DNA from: an uncultured Alphaproteobacteria bacterium
GTDB taxonomy: Bacteria > Pseudomonadota > Alphaproteobacteria > Geminicoccales > Geminicoccaceae
Reading direction: 5' to 3'
DNA length: 64,000 bases
NCBI GenBank assembly: GCA_937995535.1
Contig: CALKJU010000007.1
Location: 90,145-154,144, forward strand
Shown: positions 16,541 to 24,290 of the stretch, piece after piece
Layout: every line of letters starts with the position of its first letter
How positions within the stretch are numbered: the first letter of the stretch is position 1
The notes under the pieces: model-generated
What the model was told of the DNA's origin: nothing
The model's database searches: none
The model's input: the letters and a program-made list of their open reading frames with translations, nothing else
Program-made: the position numbers and the translations under genes

Positions 16541-18328
16541 ATGCGCGACGAAGTCCCCGGCCTCCTTTCTCCCGCATGGGGGCTCAGCGAGCGACCGCTG
16601 GCCTCGTGGCGGTCCGGCTTCGACGGTGCGCCGGTCGTGGTTCCCCCGCGCCGCCGGCGGGTTGTCGTGCTCGCCGGGGACGCCGTCGCCGAGCGCGTGG
16701 CGGCGCTTTCCGGTCCTGGCCATGAGATCCAGCGGGCGGCCGACGCGGCGATGCTGCTGCGCCGCCTCGAGGAGGGTCGCTTCTCTGCGGCGGTGGTCGA
16801 GCACGGGCGCGGGATCGGCGATGCGCTCGATCTGCTCGACACGGCCGAGAGGCAGGCCGTTCTGGCGCCGATCGTCGTCGTCAGCGAGCCCGCCCCGTTC
16901 GCTTGGCGACTTCAGGCGCTCGACCGTGGCGCTTCGGTCGTCTTGGCCTCCGACGAGGCGACGAGTGCCCGGCTCGGTGAGGCGCTCGACGAGGCGATCG
17001 CGCGGCGGCAACGCGCCGACCGCCTGATCCGCGTCAGCCAGCGGGACGATCTGACCGGCCTCGCCAATCGAGCGTTGTTCGCCGATCGGTTGCGGCGGGC
17101 GATCGCCGCCGCGCGCCGGCGCGGTGGACACCTCGCCGTGATGGTGCTCGACCTCAACGGCTTCAAGGCGGTCAACGACCGCCACGGTCACGCTGCGGGC
17201 GATACCCTGCTCCGCATTGTCGGCGAGCGGCTCGCCGCCACGGTGCGCGAGACGGACACCGTGGCACGCCTCGGTGGCGATGAGTTCGCGCTCGTCGTCG
17301 AGGACCTCGTCCGGCCTGAGCACGCGCCACTGGTGGCGGGCAAGCTGATCGACGCGCTGCAACCGCCGATCCCGCTCGGCGCGGCCTGGGCCGAGGTCAC
17401 TGGCAGCCTCGGGGTCGCGCTGTTCCCGCGCGACAGCGAAGAGCCGGAGACCCTGCTGCGCCTCGCCGACGCCGCGATGTACCGCGCCAAGCGCGAGGGC
17501 GGTAATCGGTGCCGGTTCCACGACCGGACCCAGGACGCCCATGCCGACCATCTGGCCGGGCTGCGCGACGAGCTGCGCCGGACGATCGACCAAGGTGGGC
17601 TGGTGCTGCGCTTTCAGCCGCAGCTCACCCTACGCCGCGGTCTGCCCGGCGTGGTCGGCCATACGATCGGCCGTCTCACCGATGGTCGTCTGCTGGACGA
17701 GGCCGCATTGCGCCGCGCCGCGGAGGAGGCGGGGCTGCTGGATCGGCTCACCGAGTGGAGTCTCGCCGCGGCCTGCGAGCAGCTCCGCCGCTGGCGACAG
17801 GCTGGTCTGCGCGGGATGCACCTCGCCGTGCCGATCCTGTCGCAGCGGCAGCTGCGCTGGAGCGGGCTCTGTGAGCGGCTCGGCGAGCTGGTCAGGCAAG
17901 CCGGCGTCGCGCCGCGCGAGCTGGAGATCGAGATCGACGAGCGATTGCTGCACGACGAGGTGGCGAGCGGCGGACGAACGCTCGAGGCCCTGCAGCGGCT
18001 GGGCGTGCGACTCGCGGTGGCGGACTTCGGCCGCGCCGGCGGCGCCCTAACCTTGCTGCGCGAGGCCGGGCTCTCCACCGTCAAGGTCGGCCCCGGTCTG
18101 CTCGACGGGATCGTCGAGGAGCCGGCGCGCTACACCCTCGCCGTCGGTGTCCTCAGGGTCGCCCGCGATCTCGGCCTGCGCACCGTTGGCGCCGGTGTCC
18201 GCACCGAGCAGCAGCTGCGGCTGTTGCGCGACGAGGGTGCGGACGCCGTCCAGGATCTGCTCCGCGCGCCGCCGCAGCCGGTCGAGGCGGTGACGGAGTG
18301 GCTGGCGCAAGCGATGCGGCGCGGCTGA
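16541..18328 (+). CDS. GGDEF domain protein with degenerate EAL domain
   Basis: A 595-residue protein. Residues 40-140 form a receiver-like alpha/beta domain without a clear phospho-Asp. Residues 165-325 are a GGDEF domain with an intact GGDEF and an inhibitory RETD site five residues before it, so c-di-GMP synthesis and product feedback are expected. Residues 340-590 align with EAL, but the signature EAL is replaced (VVGHTIGRL), the DDFG motif reads ADFGRAG and the EGVET loop reads GAGVRTEQ. Phosphodiesterase activity is therefore unlikely; the domain may be a sensor or scaffold. No membrane helix is seen, so it is cytoplasmic. Confidence 0.88.
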   Translation: MRDEVPGLLSPAWGLSERPLASWRSGFDGAPVVVPPRRRRVVVLAGDAVAERVAALSGPGHEIQRAADAAMLLRRLEEGRFSAAVVEHGRGIGDALDLLDTAERQAVLAPIVVVSEPAPFAWRLQALDRGASVVLASDEATSARLGEALDEAIARRQRADRLIRVSQRDDLTGLANRALFADRLRRAIAAARRRGGHLAVMVLDLNGFKAVNDRHGHAAGDTLLRIVGERLAATVRETDTVARLGGDEFALVVEDLVRPEHAPLVAGKLIDALQPPIPLGAAWAEVTGSLGVALFPRDSEEPETLLRLADAAMYRAKREGGNRCRFHDRTQDAHADHLAGLRDELRRTIDQGGLVLRFQPQLTLRRGLPGVVGHTIGRLTDGRLLDEAALRRAAEEAGLLDRLTEWSLAAACEQLRRWRQAGLRGMHLAVPILSQRQLRWSGLCERLGELVRQAGVAPRELEIEIDERLLHDEVASGGRTLEALQRLGVRLAVADFGRAGGALTLLREAGLSTVKVGPGLLDGIVEEPARYTLAVGVLRVARDLGLRTVGAGVRTEQQLRLLRDEGADAVQDLLRAPPQPVEAVTEWLAQAMRRG

Positions 18329-18347
18329 TGCGCGCTCGACCAGCTCA

Positions 18348-18363
18348 GGCGGCTTACGCCGCC
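18348..18363. terminator. GC-rich hairpin between two convergent GGDEF genes
   Basis: GGCGGC-TTAC-GCCGCC, with 6 bp perfect arms and a 4 nt loop. It begins 20 bp after the stop of the GGDEF/EAL gene and includes the last codons and stop of the opposing diguanylate cyclase gene. No T-run follows. It is a possible terminator for the plus-strand gene. Confidence 0.35.
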
Positions 18364-19427
18364 GTCAGGACGCCGCGAGGTTCCGTCGGCCGCCGGGCGG
18401 TCTCGACATGGTCGAGGGCCACCACCCGGTTGCGCCCGGCTCGCTTCGCCTCGTAGAGCGCGGCATCGGCTCGCTGCACCCAGTCGCCTACCGTCTCGCC
18501 CGGATGATAGGTCGCGACACCCAGCGAAATGGTCACCTTGCCGAGACCCTCACCGCTTTGGCGGATCTGCAGGCGGGTGCTGGCAACGGCGTGGCGCAGG
18601 CGGTCGGCGAGGCCGAACCCGCCGCGCAGGTTGGTGCCGGGAAGGACCAGCGCGAACTCCTCGCCGCCATAGCGGCCGACGAGATCGGTGGGCCGCGTGC
18701 CGCTACGCAGCGTCGCCGCGATCTGGCGCAGCGCCGCGTCCCCCACCTGATGCCCGTAGCGGTCGTTGAGCAGCTTGAAGTTGTCGATGTCGACCAGAAC
18801 GAGGCTGACCGTGACGTTGTGCTCGATCGCCTGGGCGGCGGCCGCGCGCAGCGCGGCATCGAGATGGCGACGATTGGCGAGGCCGGTGAGGGCGTCGGTG
18901 CGTGCTTCGCGCCACGCCTCATGGAGGTCGCGGCGGAGATCTTGGATGTGGCTTGTGCTCTCCGCGAGATGTTGGGTGAGCTGCTGGGCCTGGTTCTGCA
19001 TCACCGCGGTCTCGGCAAGGATCGAGCCGACCAGCTGCATGATTTGAGAGCGGTCGGAGATCGTCGCGGCGGCCCGGTTGGCGGCGCCGAGGCTTGCCCC
19101 GTAGCGCTCGGCCCCGGCGCTGAGGCCGTCGATCCGCTCGGTGAGGAGCTGCGCGAGCTCGCCCAGGCGTTGGCCCGCGGACTGCAGGCGCCGCTCGTGC
19201 GCCGCGGTGCCCAGGAACTGGTCGAACAGCTCCTGACAGCGCGCGGCATCAAGGGCCTCGCCGCGCTCGCGGAGCAGCTCGACGGCGCGGACCAGGGCCG
19301 GGTTGCTGTCGCTGTGATAGGCGTACCAGACCGAGAAGGTCTCGGGCGTCGGCAGCAACCCGAGCTCCTCGATCGTGTCCAGGGTCCGCCGCGCCGCATC
19401 GCGGACCTGTTGTCCTTGCCGTACCAT
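18354..19427 (-). CDS. Diguanylate cyclase (GGDEF) with N-terminal helical domain
   Basis: A 357-residue protein. The N-terminal 170 residues are soluble and helical, with coiled-coil-like heptads before the GGDEF domain. The catalytic motif is GGEEF, and an inhibitory I-site RPTD sits five residues upstream. TDALTGLANRRHLDAALR opens the domain, and DIDNFKLLNDRYGHQVGD supplies the metal and substrate site. It should make c-di-GMP from two GTP. It converges with the GGDEF/EAL gene, so the two may be functionally paired. The ATG at 19427 is supported by a GGGGAG Shine-Dalgarno sequence 6 nt upstream. Confidence 0.9.
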   Translation of the reverse strand: MVRQGQQVRDAARRTLDTIEELGLLPTPETFSVWYAYHSDSNPALVRAVELLRERGEALDAARCQELFDQFLGTAAHERRLQSAGQRLGELAQLLTERIDGLSAGAERYGASLGAANRAAATISDRSQIMQLVGSILAETAVMQNQAQQLTQHLAESTSHIQDLRRDLHEAWREARTDALTGLANRRHLDAALRAAAAQAIEHNVTVSLVLVDIDNFKLLNDRYGHQVGDAALRQIAATLRSGTRPTDLVGRYGGEEFALVLPGTNLRGGFGLADRLRHAVASTRLQIRQSGEGLGKVTISLGVATYHPGETVGDWVQRADAALYEAKRAGRNRVVALDHVETARRPTEPRGVLTAA

Positions 19428-19439
19428 TCAAAACTCCCC

Positions 19440-19456
19440 GCGGGAGCCGCTCCCGC
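19440..19456. promoter_or_regulatory. Perfect inverted repeat upstream of the diguanylate cyclase gene
   Basis: GCGGGAG-CCG-CTCCCGC has 7 bp arms and a 3 nt loop, and lies directly before the Shine-Dalgarno sequence of the minus-strand cyclase gene. It could be a leader hairpin or an operator. A plus-strand promoter-like TTGACG (19466-19471) lies just beyond it, facing the hydrolase gene. The function is unproven. Confidence 0.35.
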
Positions 19457-19542
19457 CCGGGCAGCTTGACGCGGGAACGGTGAAAGCTGCGTAAAGGTGA
19501 CAACGATGGCGGCCGCCGGTGGATCGCCGCGACGGAGTATGC

Positions 19543-20394
19543 ATGAACCTCGTGCTCGGTGGCGTGCTCGTCTACGGCCTCGCCGTGGGTGGCCTCTATC
19601 TCCTGCAGGACAGTCTGATCTTTCCGAGGGCCGTGGCGTCGCGCCCCGCCTACCCGCTGCCGGCAGGGACGGAGCGGCTGAGCCTGCGCACTGCGGACGG
19701 CGCGACCATCGTCGGCAGCGTGCTGCGCCGCGGCGAGCCGCATGCGCCCTTGCTCCTGGGCTTTCCCGGCAACGCCTGGAATGCGGACGATCTGATGGCG
19801 TTCCTGGCCCGGCGCGTGGGTGCCTTCGATATCGCGGTGTTCCACTACCGAGGCTATCCACCGAGCGAGGGGGAACCGAGCGAGGCTGCCCTCCACGCCG
19901 ACGCGCTGCTGATCCACGACGCGCTCGTTCGGCGGCTCGAGCCACGGATGGTCGTCGGCGTGGGGTTCAGCCTCGGCAGCGCCGTCGCGGCGCGGCTCGC
20001 CGCGCAGCGTCCGCTGCGCGGGCTCGTCCTCTTCACCCCTTTCGATTCGATCGAGGCGATCGCCAGCAAGCGCTATTTCTGGGTGCCGGTACGCCGGCTC
20101 CTGCGGCATCCGTTCCGCACCGCCGAGGCGCTGCGCGGGCTCGCCGTGCCGGTCGCCGTGGTCCTCGCCAGCGACGACCGGATCGTGCCGCGCGAGCGCA
20201 GCGAGGCGCTGATCGAGGCCTTGGCCTGGCCCGTCCGCGTCGAGACCGTGCCGAACAGCACCCATGCCGGCCTGTACGACCTTCCGGCCGTGGACGCCGC
20301 ATTGCACCGCGCGCTGCACGCGGTGGTGACGGCGGCGGATCCGTCGCTCTTGCACCGTGACACGCCGCTCACCACAAGCGGTGGGCACGGATAG
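19543..20394 (+). CDS. Membrane-anchored alpha/beta hydrolase
   Basis: A 283-residue protein starting MNLVLGGVLVYGLAVGGLYL, a single N-terminal membrane anchor, followed by the serine hydrolase fold. The nucleophile elbow is GFSLGS, the acid is the Asp in LASDDRIVP and the His is in NSTHAGLYD. FHYRGYPPSEGEPSE resembles the BEM46/YfhR group. Start 19543 is chosen because a GGAG Shine-Dalgarno sequence lies 5 nt upstream; an upstream GTG (19519) has none. The substrate is unknown. It faces away from the cyclase gene. Confidence 0.85.
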   Translation: MNLVLGGVLVYGLAVGGLYLLQDSLIFPRAVASRPAYPLPAGTERLSLRTADGATIVGSVLRRGEPHAPLLLGFPGNAWNADDLMAFLARRVGAFDIAVFHYRGYPPSEGEPSEAALHADALLIHDALVRRLEPRMVVGVGFSLGSAVAARLAAQRPLRGLVLFTPFDSIEAIASKRYFWVPVRRLLRHPFRTAEALRGLAVPVAVVLASDDRIVPRERSEALIEALAWPVRVETVPNSTHAGLYDLPAVDAALHRALHAVVTAADPSLLHRDTPLTTSGGHG

Positions 20395-20414
20395 CAGCGA
20401 CGATCGGGTCGGAC

Positions 20415-21215
20415 ATGGACGAGCGCGGGGGCGTGCTGCGGCGTCGGGTGCTGGCAACGCTCGCGGCGGTGGCGGCGACCATGATGCCGCGGCCGGGCCG
20501 GTCGGTGCTGGTGGCGCCGGACGACCAACGGCTGCGCAGCGAGACGGTCGGCTATCCCGGCGCGAGCGGCAGGCTGCAGGGCTACCTCGTCCGCCCGGCC
20601 GGCTTCGCCGATCGGCTCCCCTCGATCCTCGTGGTGCACGAGAGTGCCGGCCTCCACCCGCACATCGCCGACCTCACCCGTCGTCTCGGCCTCGCCGGAT
20701 ACATGGCGCTGGCGCCGGATCTCCTCTCGACGCGCGGCGGCACGCCCAGCGAGCCGGCCGAGGTCCGCGAGACGATCAACGCCTTGCCGGCCGACGCGGT
20801 GGTCGCGGACTTGGTCGCGACGATGATCTATCTGCAGAGCCGTGCCGACGGGGCCGACCGGGTGGGCGCCCTGGGGCTGGGCTGGGGTGGCGGGATGTGC
20901 CTGCGCCTCGCCACCGTTGCGCCCGTCCTGGGCGCGGTGGTCGCGTTCTACGGCCGCCCGCCCAAGCCCGACGACGTGACCCGGATCCGTTCGCCGTTGC
21001 TGCTCCACTACGCGGCTCTCGACAGCAAGACCAACGAGGCCTTGCCGTTGTTCGAAACGGCTCTGCGCGACGGCGGAATCCGCTACGCCCTGCACAGTTA
21101 TGCCGGCGTCAACCAAGGCTTCACCAACGACGCCGTGCCGAGCCGCTACAACGCCCGCGAGGCCGAGCTGGCCTGGACCCGCACCGTCGAGTTCCTCAAG
21201 CGTACCTTGGGCTGA
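20415..21215 (+). CDS. Dienelactone hydrolase-fold protein lacking catalytic Cys and His
   Basis: A 266-residue protein with a twin-Arg-like N-terminus (VLRRRVLATLAAVAATMM), suggesting export. The fold matches dienelactone hydrolases: LPSILVVHESAGLHPHIADLTRRL, GYMALAPDLLS, VVAFYGRP. The nucleophile motif, normally GxCxGG, is GLGWGG (Gly156 in place of Cys). The catalytic His position, normally HGF or HAF, is NQGF (Gln234). Asp203 remains. It is therefore a probable non-enzyme or an enzyme with altered chemistry. It follows the membrane hydrolase gene with a 20 bp gap. Confidence 0.82.
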   Translation: MDERGGVLRRRVLATLAAVAATMMPRPGRSVLVAPDDQRLRSETVGYPGASGRLQGYLVRPAGFADRLPSILVVHESAGLHPHIADLTRRLGLAGYMALAPDLLSTRGGTPSEPAEVRETINALPADAVVADLVATMIYLQSRADGADRVGALGLGWGGGMCLRLATVAPVLGAVVAFYGRPPKPDDVTRIRSPLLLHYAALDSKTNEALPLFETALRDGGIRYALHSYAGVNQGFTNDAVPSRYNAREAELAWTRTVEFLKRTLG

Positions 21216-21274
21216 CCGGCCTCGGCCACGGATCGCGCGGCCGCGCACGGTCATCATCGTCCCGAGCAGCGGCG

Positions 21275-21481
21275 CTACGGGCGTTGGGGTCCCCGCCGAG
21301 CCGTCGCTCCGGCCTCGGCGACCCCGACACCCCCCGGCTCGACCTCGACCAGCTCGGCGCCCAGATGCAACAGCGCCTGGGCGGCGAAGCTGCGCCTGAC
21401 CCGCCTGGCGACGTCGGGATCCCGCGGGGCGAAGCTGCTGCCGACCTCCTCACGCCGGTGGCCGGTCGGAGCCGCTTCGGC
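21275..21481 (-). pseudogene. Relic of a PaaI-family thioesterase N-terminus
   Basis: An open stretch bounded by stops and without a start codon. It reads SSFAPRDPDVARRVRRSFAA, then QALLHLGAELVEVEPGGVGV. This matches the conserved first 45 residues of PaaI-like hot-dog thioesterases (FAPRDPDFxxRVRxSFxxQ...LGAxLxxVxPGxV). The reading then departs into unrelated sequence and stops at 21275. The active-site region is absent. I infer a decayed gene fragment; the rest of the 21216-21550 gap shows nothing. Confidence 0.5.
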
Positions 21482-21550
21482 TCACTCGGGGTCGTCGGTC
21501 GCGCCCGTCCGCGGCGCGTCGCTATGTCTGCCGCGCGGCGCGGTGTGACC

Positions 21551-21829
21551 TCAGGCCGGGTTCACCGCCTCGCGCAGGCCCTTGCCCGGCTTGAACCTGA
21601 CCGCCTTGGCGGCGGCGATGGTCATCGTCGCCCCGGTCTGCGGATGGCGGCCCTGGCGCGCCGGGCGGTGGCTGACCTCGAACACCCCGAAGCCGGGGAT
21701 CGTGACCTTGTCACCCTTCTGCAGGCCGCTCTGGATGCCGTTAAGGGTCGCGGCGACGGCCTTGGCGGCAGCGGCCTTGGTCAGGCCCGTGACGCTGGCG
21801 ACAGTCCCGTACAGCTCGTCGAGGGTCAT
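21551..21829 (-). CDS. HU family DNA-binding protein
   Basis: A 92-residue histone-like protein starting MTLDELYGTVASVTGLTKAA. The DNA-binding arm and core show VTIPGFGVFEVSHRPARQGR followed by PQTGATMTIAAAKAVRFKPG, the standard HU/IHF pattern. It bends and compacts DNA as a dimer. A strong GGAGG Shine-Dalgarno sequence lies 5 nt before the ATG. It sits 34 bp downstream of the dihydroorotase gene on the same strand, with an inverted repeat between them. Confidence 0.93.
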   Translation of the reverse strand: MTLDELYGTVASVTGLTKAAAAKAVAATLNGIQSGLQKGDKVTIPGFGVFEVSHRPARQGRHPQTGATMTIAAAKAVRFKPGKGLREAVNPA

Positions 21830-21841
21830 CTGAACCTCCGC

Positions 21842-21866
21842 TAGAGAGACATGCCTGATCTCTCTA
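21842..21866. promoter_or_regulatory. Inverted repeat between dihydroorotase and HU genes
   Basis: TAGAGAGA-(9 nt)-TCTCTCTA, perfect 8 bp arms. The outer end includes the dihydroorotase stop codon, and the inner end is 3 nt from the HU Shine-Dalgarno sequence. It may be a leader hairpin, a weak terminator of the upstream gene or an operator. Its low GC stands out in this genome. Confidence 0.45.
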
Positions 21867-23219
21867 CCACCTCGCGCCAGGGTTGCAAGTGCTGGCGCAG
21901 AATTCGCGCATGCTGTCGAGGAACCGGACCGGACGCCCGGCCGGCGTGCCGATCGGCTCGCCGTCGCGGGCGACAAGGCGACCGCGGACCAGCGTCGCCA
22001 CCGGCCAGCCGGTCAGCTCGCGGCCCTCGTAGGGCGACCAGCCGGCACGGCTGCGCAGCCAGGCACCCTCCAGCCGGCGCCGTGCGGCTAGGTCGACGAG
22101 CACGAGGTCGGCGTCGTAGCCGCGGGCGATCCGCCCCTTGCCGAGGATGCCGAAGACCCGCGCTGGTCCGGCGGCGGCGAGGTCGACCAGCCGCTCCAGG
22201 CTCAGCCGGCCAGCGGCGACGTGGTCGAGCATGACGGGTAGAAGGGTCTGCACCCCCGGCATGCCTGAGGGACTTTCAGGATAGGGCGTGGCCTTTTCCG
22301 CGGCCGTGTGCGGCGCATGGTCCGAGCCCAACACGTCCACCAGGCCATCGCGGACCGCCTGCCATAGCGCGTCGCGATGGCGCACGTCGCGCACGGGCGG
22401 GTTCATCTGCGCGCGTGTGCCGAGCTCATGGTAGCAATCGGGGGCGGCCAGGGTCAGGTGGTGCGGCGTCACCTCGACCGTCGCGACATCGCGTGCCTCG
22501 GCCAGCAGCGGCAGCTCCTCGGCGGTCGAGACGTGCAGGACGTGGACCGGCCGGGCCGCGTCGCGGGCGAGGCGGAGGAGGCGCGACGTGGCGGCGACGG
22601 CCGCCTCGACGTCACGCCACACCGGGTGGGTCTCGGGGCTCCCCTGCGCTGCGAGCGTTCGTCGGGCGCGCAGGCGCGGCTCGTCCTCGGCATGGACGGC
22701 CGCGCGGCGGCGGCCGGCGGCGAGCACGCGCGCCAGGGTCGTGTCGTCCTCGACGAGCAGCGAGCCGGTCGAGCTGCCCATGAAGATCTTGACCCCGGCG
22801 CAGCCGGGCAGGCGCTCGAGTGCGGCCAGCTCGTCGACGTTCTGCGCCGAAGCGCCGACGAAGAAGGCGTGATCGCAGCGCATCCGGCCGGCGGCCCGGG
22901 CGAGCTTGTCGGCGAGCAGCGCGGCGGTCGTGGTGGCCGGTTTGGTGTTCGGCATCTCGAACACGGCGGTCACACCGCCGGTGACCGCCGCGTCGCCACC
23001 GGTCAGGAGGTCTTCCTTGTGCTCGGCGCCGGGCTCGCGGAAATGCACCTGGGTATCGATCACGCCGGGCAGGATGTGCAGGCCGCGCGCGTCCAGCTCC
23101 TCTGCCGCAGGGCCCACCCTCCCGAGCGCGACCAGCCGGCCTTGCGCGATGCCGAGGTCACCCTCGGTGACACCCCAAGGAAGGGCCACCCGTCCGCCGC
23201 GGATCGCGAGGTCGAGCAT
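21864..23219 (-). CDS. pyrC: Dihydroorotase
   Basis: A 451-residue amidohydrolase starting MLDLAIRGGRVALPWGV. The metal-binding strand-1 motif reads GVIDTQVHFREPGAEHKEDL; the first His of the usual HxH is Gln, a variant I believe recurs in an alphaproteobacterial subfamily. Other signatures are GGVTAVFEMPNTKP, VKIFMGSSTGS (the lysine position for carboxylation), HVLHVSTAEE and DVLGSDHAPHT. It closes carbamoyl-aspartate to dihydroorotate for pyrimidine synthesis. Because of the Gln and the absence of pyr neighbours, an allantoinase/hydantoinase-like role is an alternative. Confidence 0.82.
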   Translation of the reverse strand: MLDLAIRGGRVALPWGVTEGDLGIAQGRLVALGRVGPAAEELDARGLHILPGVIDTQVHFREPGAEHKEDLLTGGDAAVTGGVTAVFEMPNTKPATTTAALLADKLARAAGRMRCDHAFFVGASAQNVDELAALERLPGCAGVKIFMGSSTGSLLVEDDTTLARVLAAGRRRAAVHAEDEPRLRARRTLAAQGSPETHPVWRDVEAAVAATSRLLRLARDAARPVHVLHVSTAEELPLLAEARDVATVEVTPHHLTLAAPDCYHELGTRAQMNPPVRDVRHRDALWQAVRDGLVDVLGSDHAPHTAAEKATPYPESPSGMPGVQTLLPVMLDHVAAGRLSLERLVDLAAAGPARVFGILGKGRIARGYDADLVLVDLAARRRLEGAWLRSRAGWSPYEGRELTGWPVATLVRGRLVARDGEPIGTPAGRPVRFLDSMREFCASTCNPGARW

Positions 23220-23558
23220 GATACGCTCCGGCTGCGGTGTCGGACGCCTCGGTTGCCGCAGCGGCGCCCGCCCGGCAAGGCCGTCCGCCGGGGAAGTCCG
23301 AACAAGTTTTCGAAATTGCAAGGAAGTCGGTCGAACTCAACTGTAAGTTGATTGTGGCGTTGCGATATGGTATCCGATTTTTTGTGCGACGGACGCGTCG
23401 TGGCAACCGGACGTTAACCCTGCGGAGCGGATGCTGCTCCGATGTTGGGTTGCCGGCTCGGACGGCGCGCCAACCGGTAGGCTCCGCCGACGACTTGCGC
23501 TTGACCGCCGCCGGCATGCCTCGGCCGGGGCGTCGGTCGCCCGTACGGAGAGCTGACG
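23220..23558. other. Intergenic region, divergent promoters expected
   Basis: 339 bp between the divergent dihydroorotase and MotA/TolQ-like genes. An AT-richer pocket at about 23300-23390 stands out. A weak plus-strand promoter-like pair is TTGATT (23348-23353), 17 bp, TATCCG (23371-23376). No gene was seen. Confidence 0.4.
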
Positions 23559-24290
23559 ATGCCGCCATCGCTCGCTGACGTGTACACCCCTCTGGCGCCG
23601 ACCCCGCGGCTCGCCGTACGTCCCGGGATCGGCCTCGGCGATCTCCTCGCCGTTGGCCAGCGCGAGGGTCAGCGCTACCTGCTGGTCCTGCGCTTCGCCC
23701 TGCTGAACCTTGTCGCCGCCTCGCTGCTCGGCGCGGTCTGGATGCAGGGCTGGCTCGACGAGCTGGTGCGTACCGACACGACCCATCTGTGTGCGATCAT
23801 CGGGCTTGTCTTTCTTGCCGGCCTCGCCCAGGCCGGGCGTCGTGTGATCCAGACCAGCGTCGAGCTGAACGAGGTGCGTCTCGGCGTGGGTCTGGACCAC
23901 ACGCCGACCGGCGCGCTGGTGCGCGACCTGCAGGCCCGGGACCCTGCTGGCCGGGCGGCGCTGGTCGGGCTGCTGCGGCTGCGCCTCGGCAACCGCATCG
24001 CCGGCGTGCGCCACGTCGCCAACACCTTGGTCTTGCTCGGCCTGATCGGGACGGTGATCGGCTTCATCATCGCGTTGTCCGGGGTCGACGCGGCAGCGGC
24101 GAGCGACGTGCAAGCGATCGGGCCGATGGTCTCGCGGCTGGTGGGCGGCATGTCGGTGGCGCTCTACACCACGCTCGCCGGCTCGGTCCTGAATATCTGG
24201 CTGATGCTCAACTACCGCCTCCTCGAATCAGGGACGATCAAGCTGTTCACCGCGATCGTCGAGCGGGGTGAAGACCATGGACGGGCTTGA
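23559..24290 (+). CDS. MotA/TolQ/ExbB proton-channel family protein
   Basis: A 243-residue protein with four predicted membrane helices: about residues 41-65, 74-92, 147-171 and 188-212. The third and fourth carry the family patterns LGLIGTVIGFIIALSGV and MVSRLVGGMSVALYTTLAGS. Such proteins form the pentameric ion channel of force-generating complexes, paired with a single-pass MotB/TolR/ExbD-type partner. A GGAG sequence lies 9 nt before the ATG. The next two genes overlap it in series, so they are probably its partners. TolA, TolR, TonB and flagellar genes are absent. Confidence 0.85.
   Translation: MPPSLADVYTPLAPTPRLAVRPGIGLGDLLAVGQREGQRYLLVLRFALLNLVAASLLGAVWMQGWLDELVRTDTTHLCAIIGLVFLAGLAQAGRRVIQTSVELNEVRLGVGLDHTPTGALVRDLQARDPAGRAALVGLLRLRLGNRIAGVRHVANTLVLLGLIGTVIGFIIALSGVDAAAASDVQAIGPMVSRLVGGMSVALYTTLAGSVLNIWLMLNYRLLESGTIKLFTAIVERGEDHGRA

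Noticed and set aside
21864..23219. His-to-Gln in the dihydroorotase metal motif as a sign of inactivation
   Set aside because: The rest of the site is intact and the same QVHFREPG wording is, to my knowledge, common in an alphaproteobacterial branch, so it is probably a subfamily trait.
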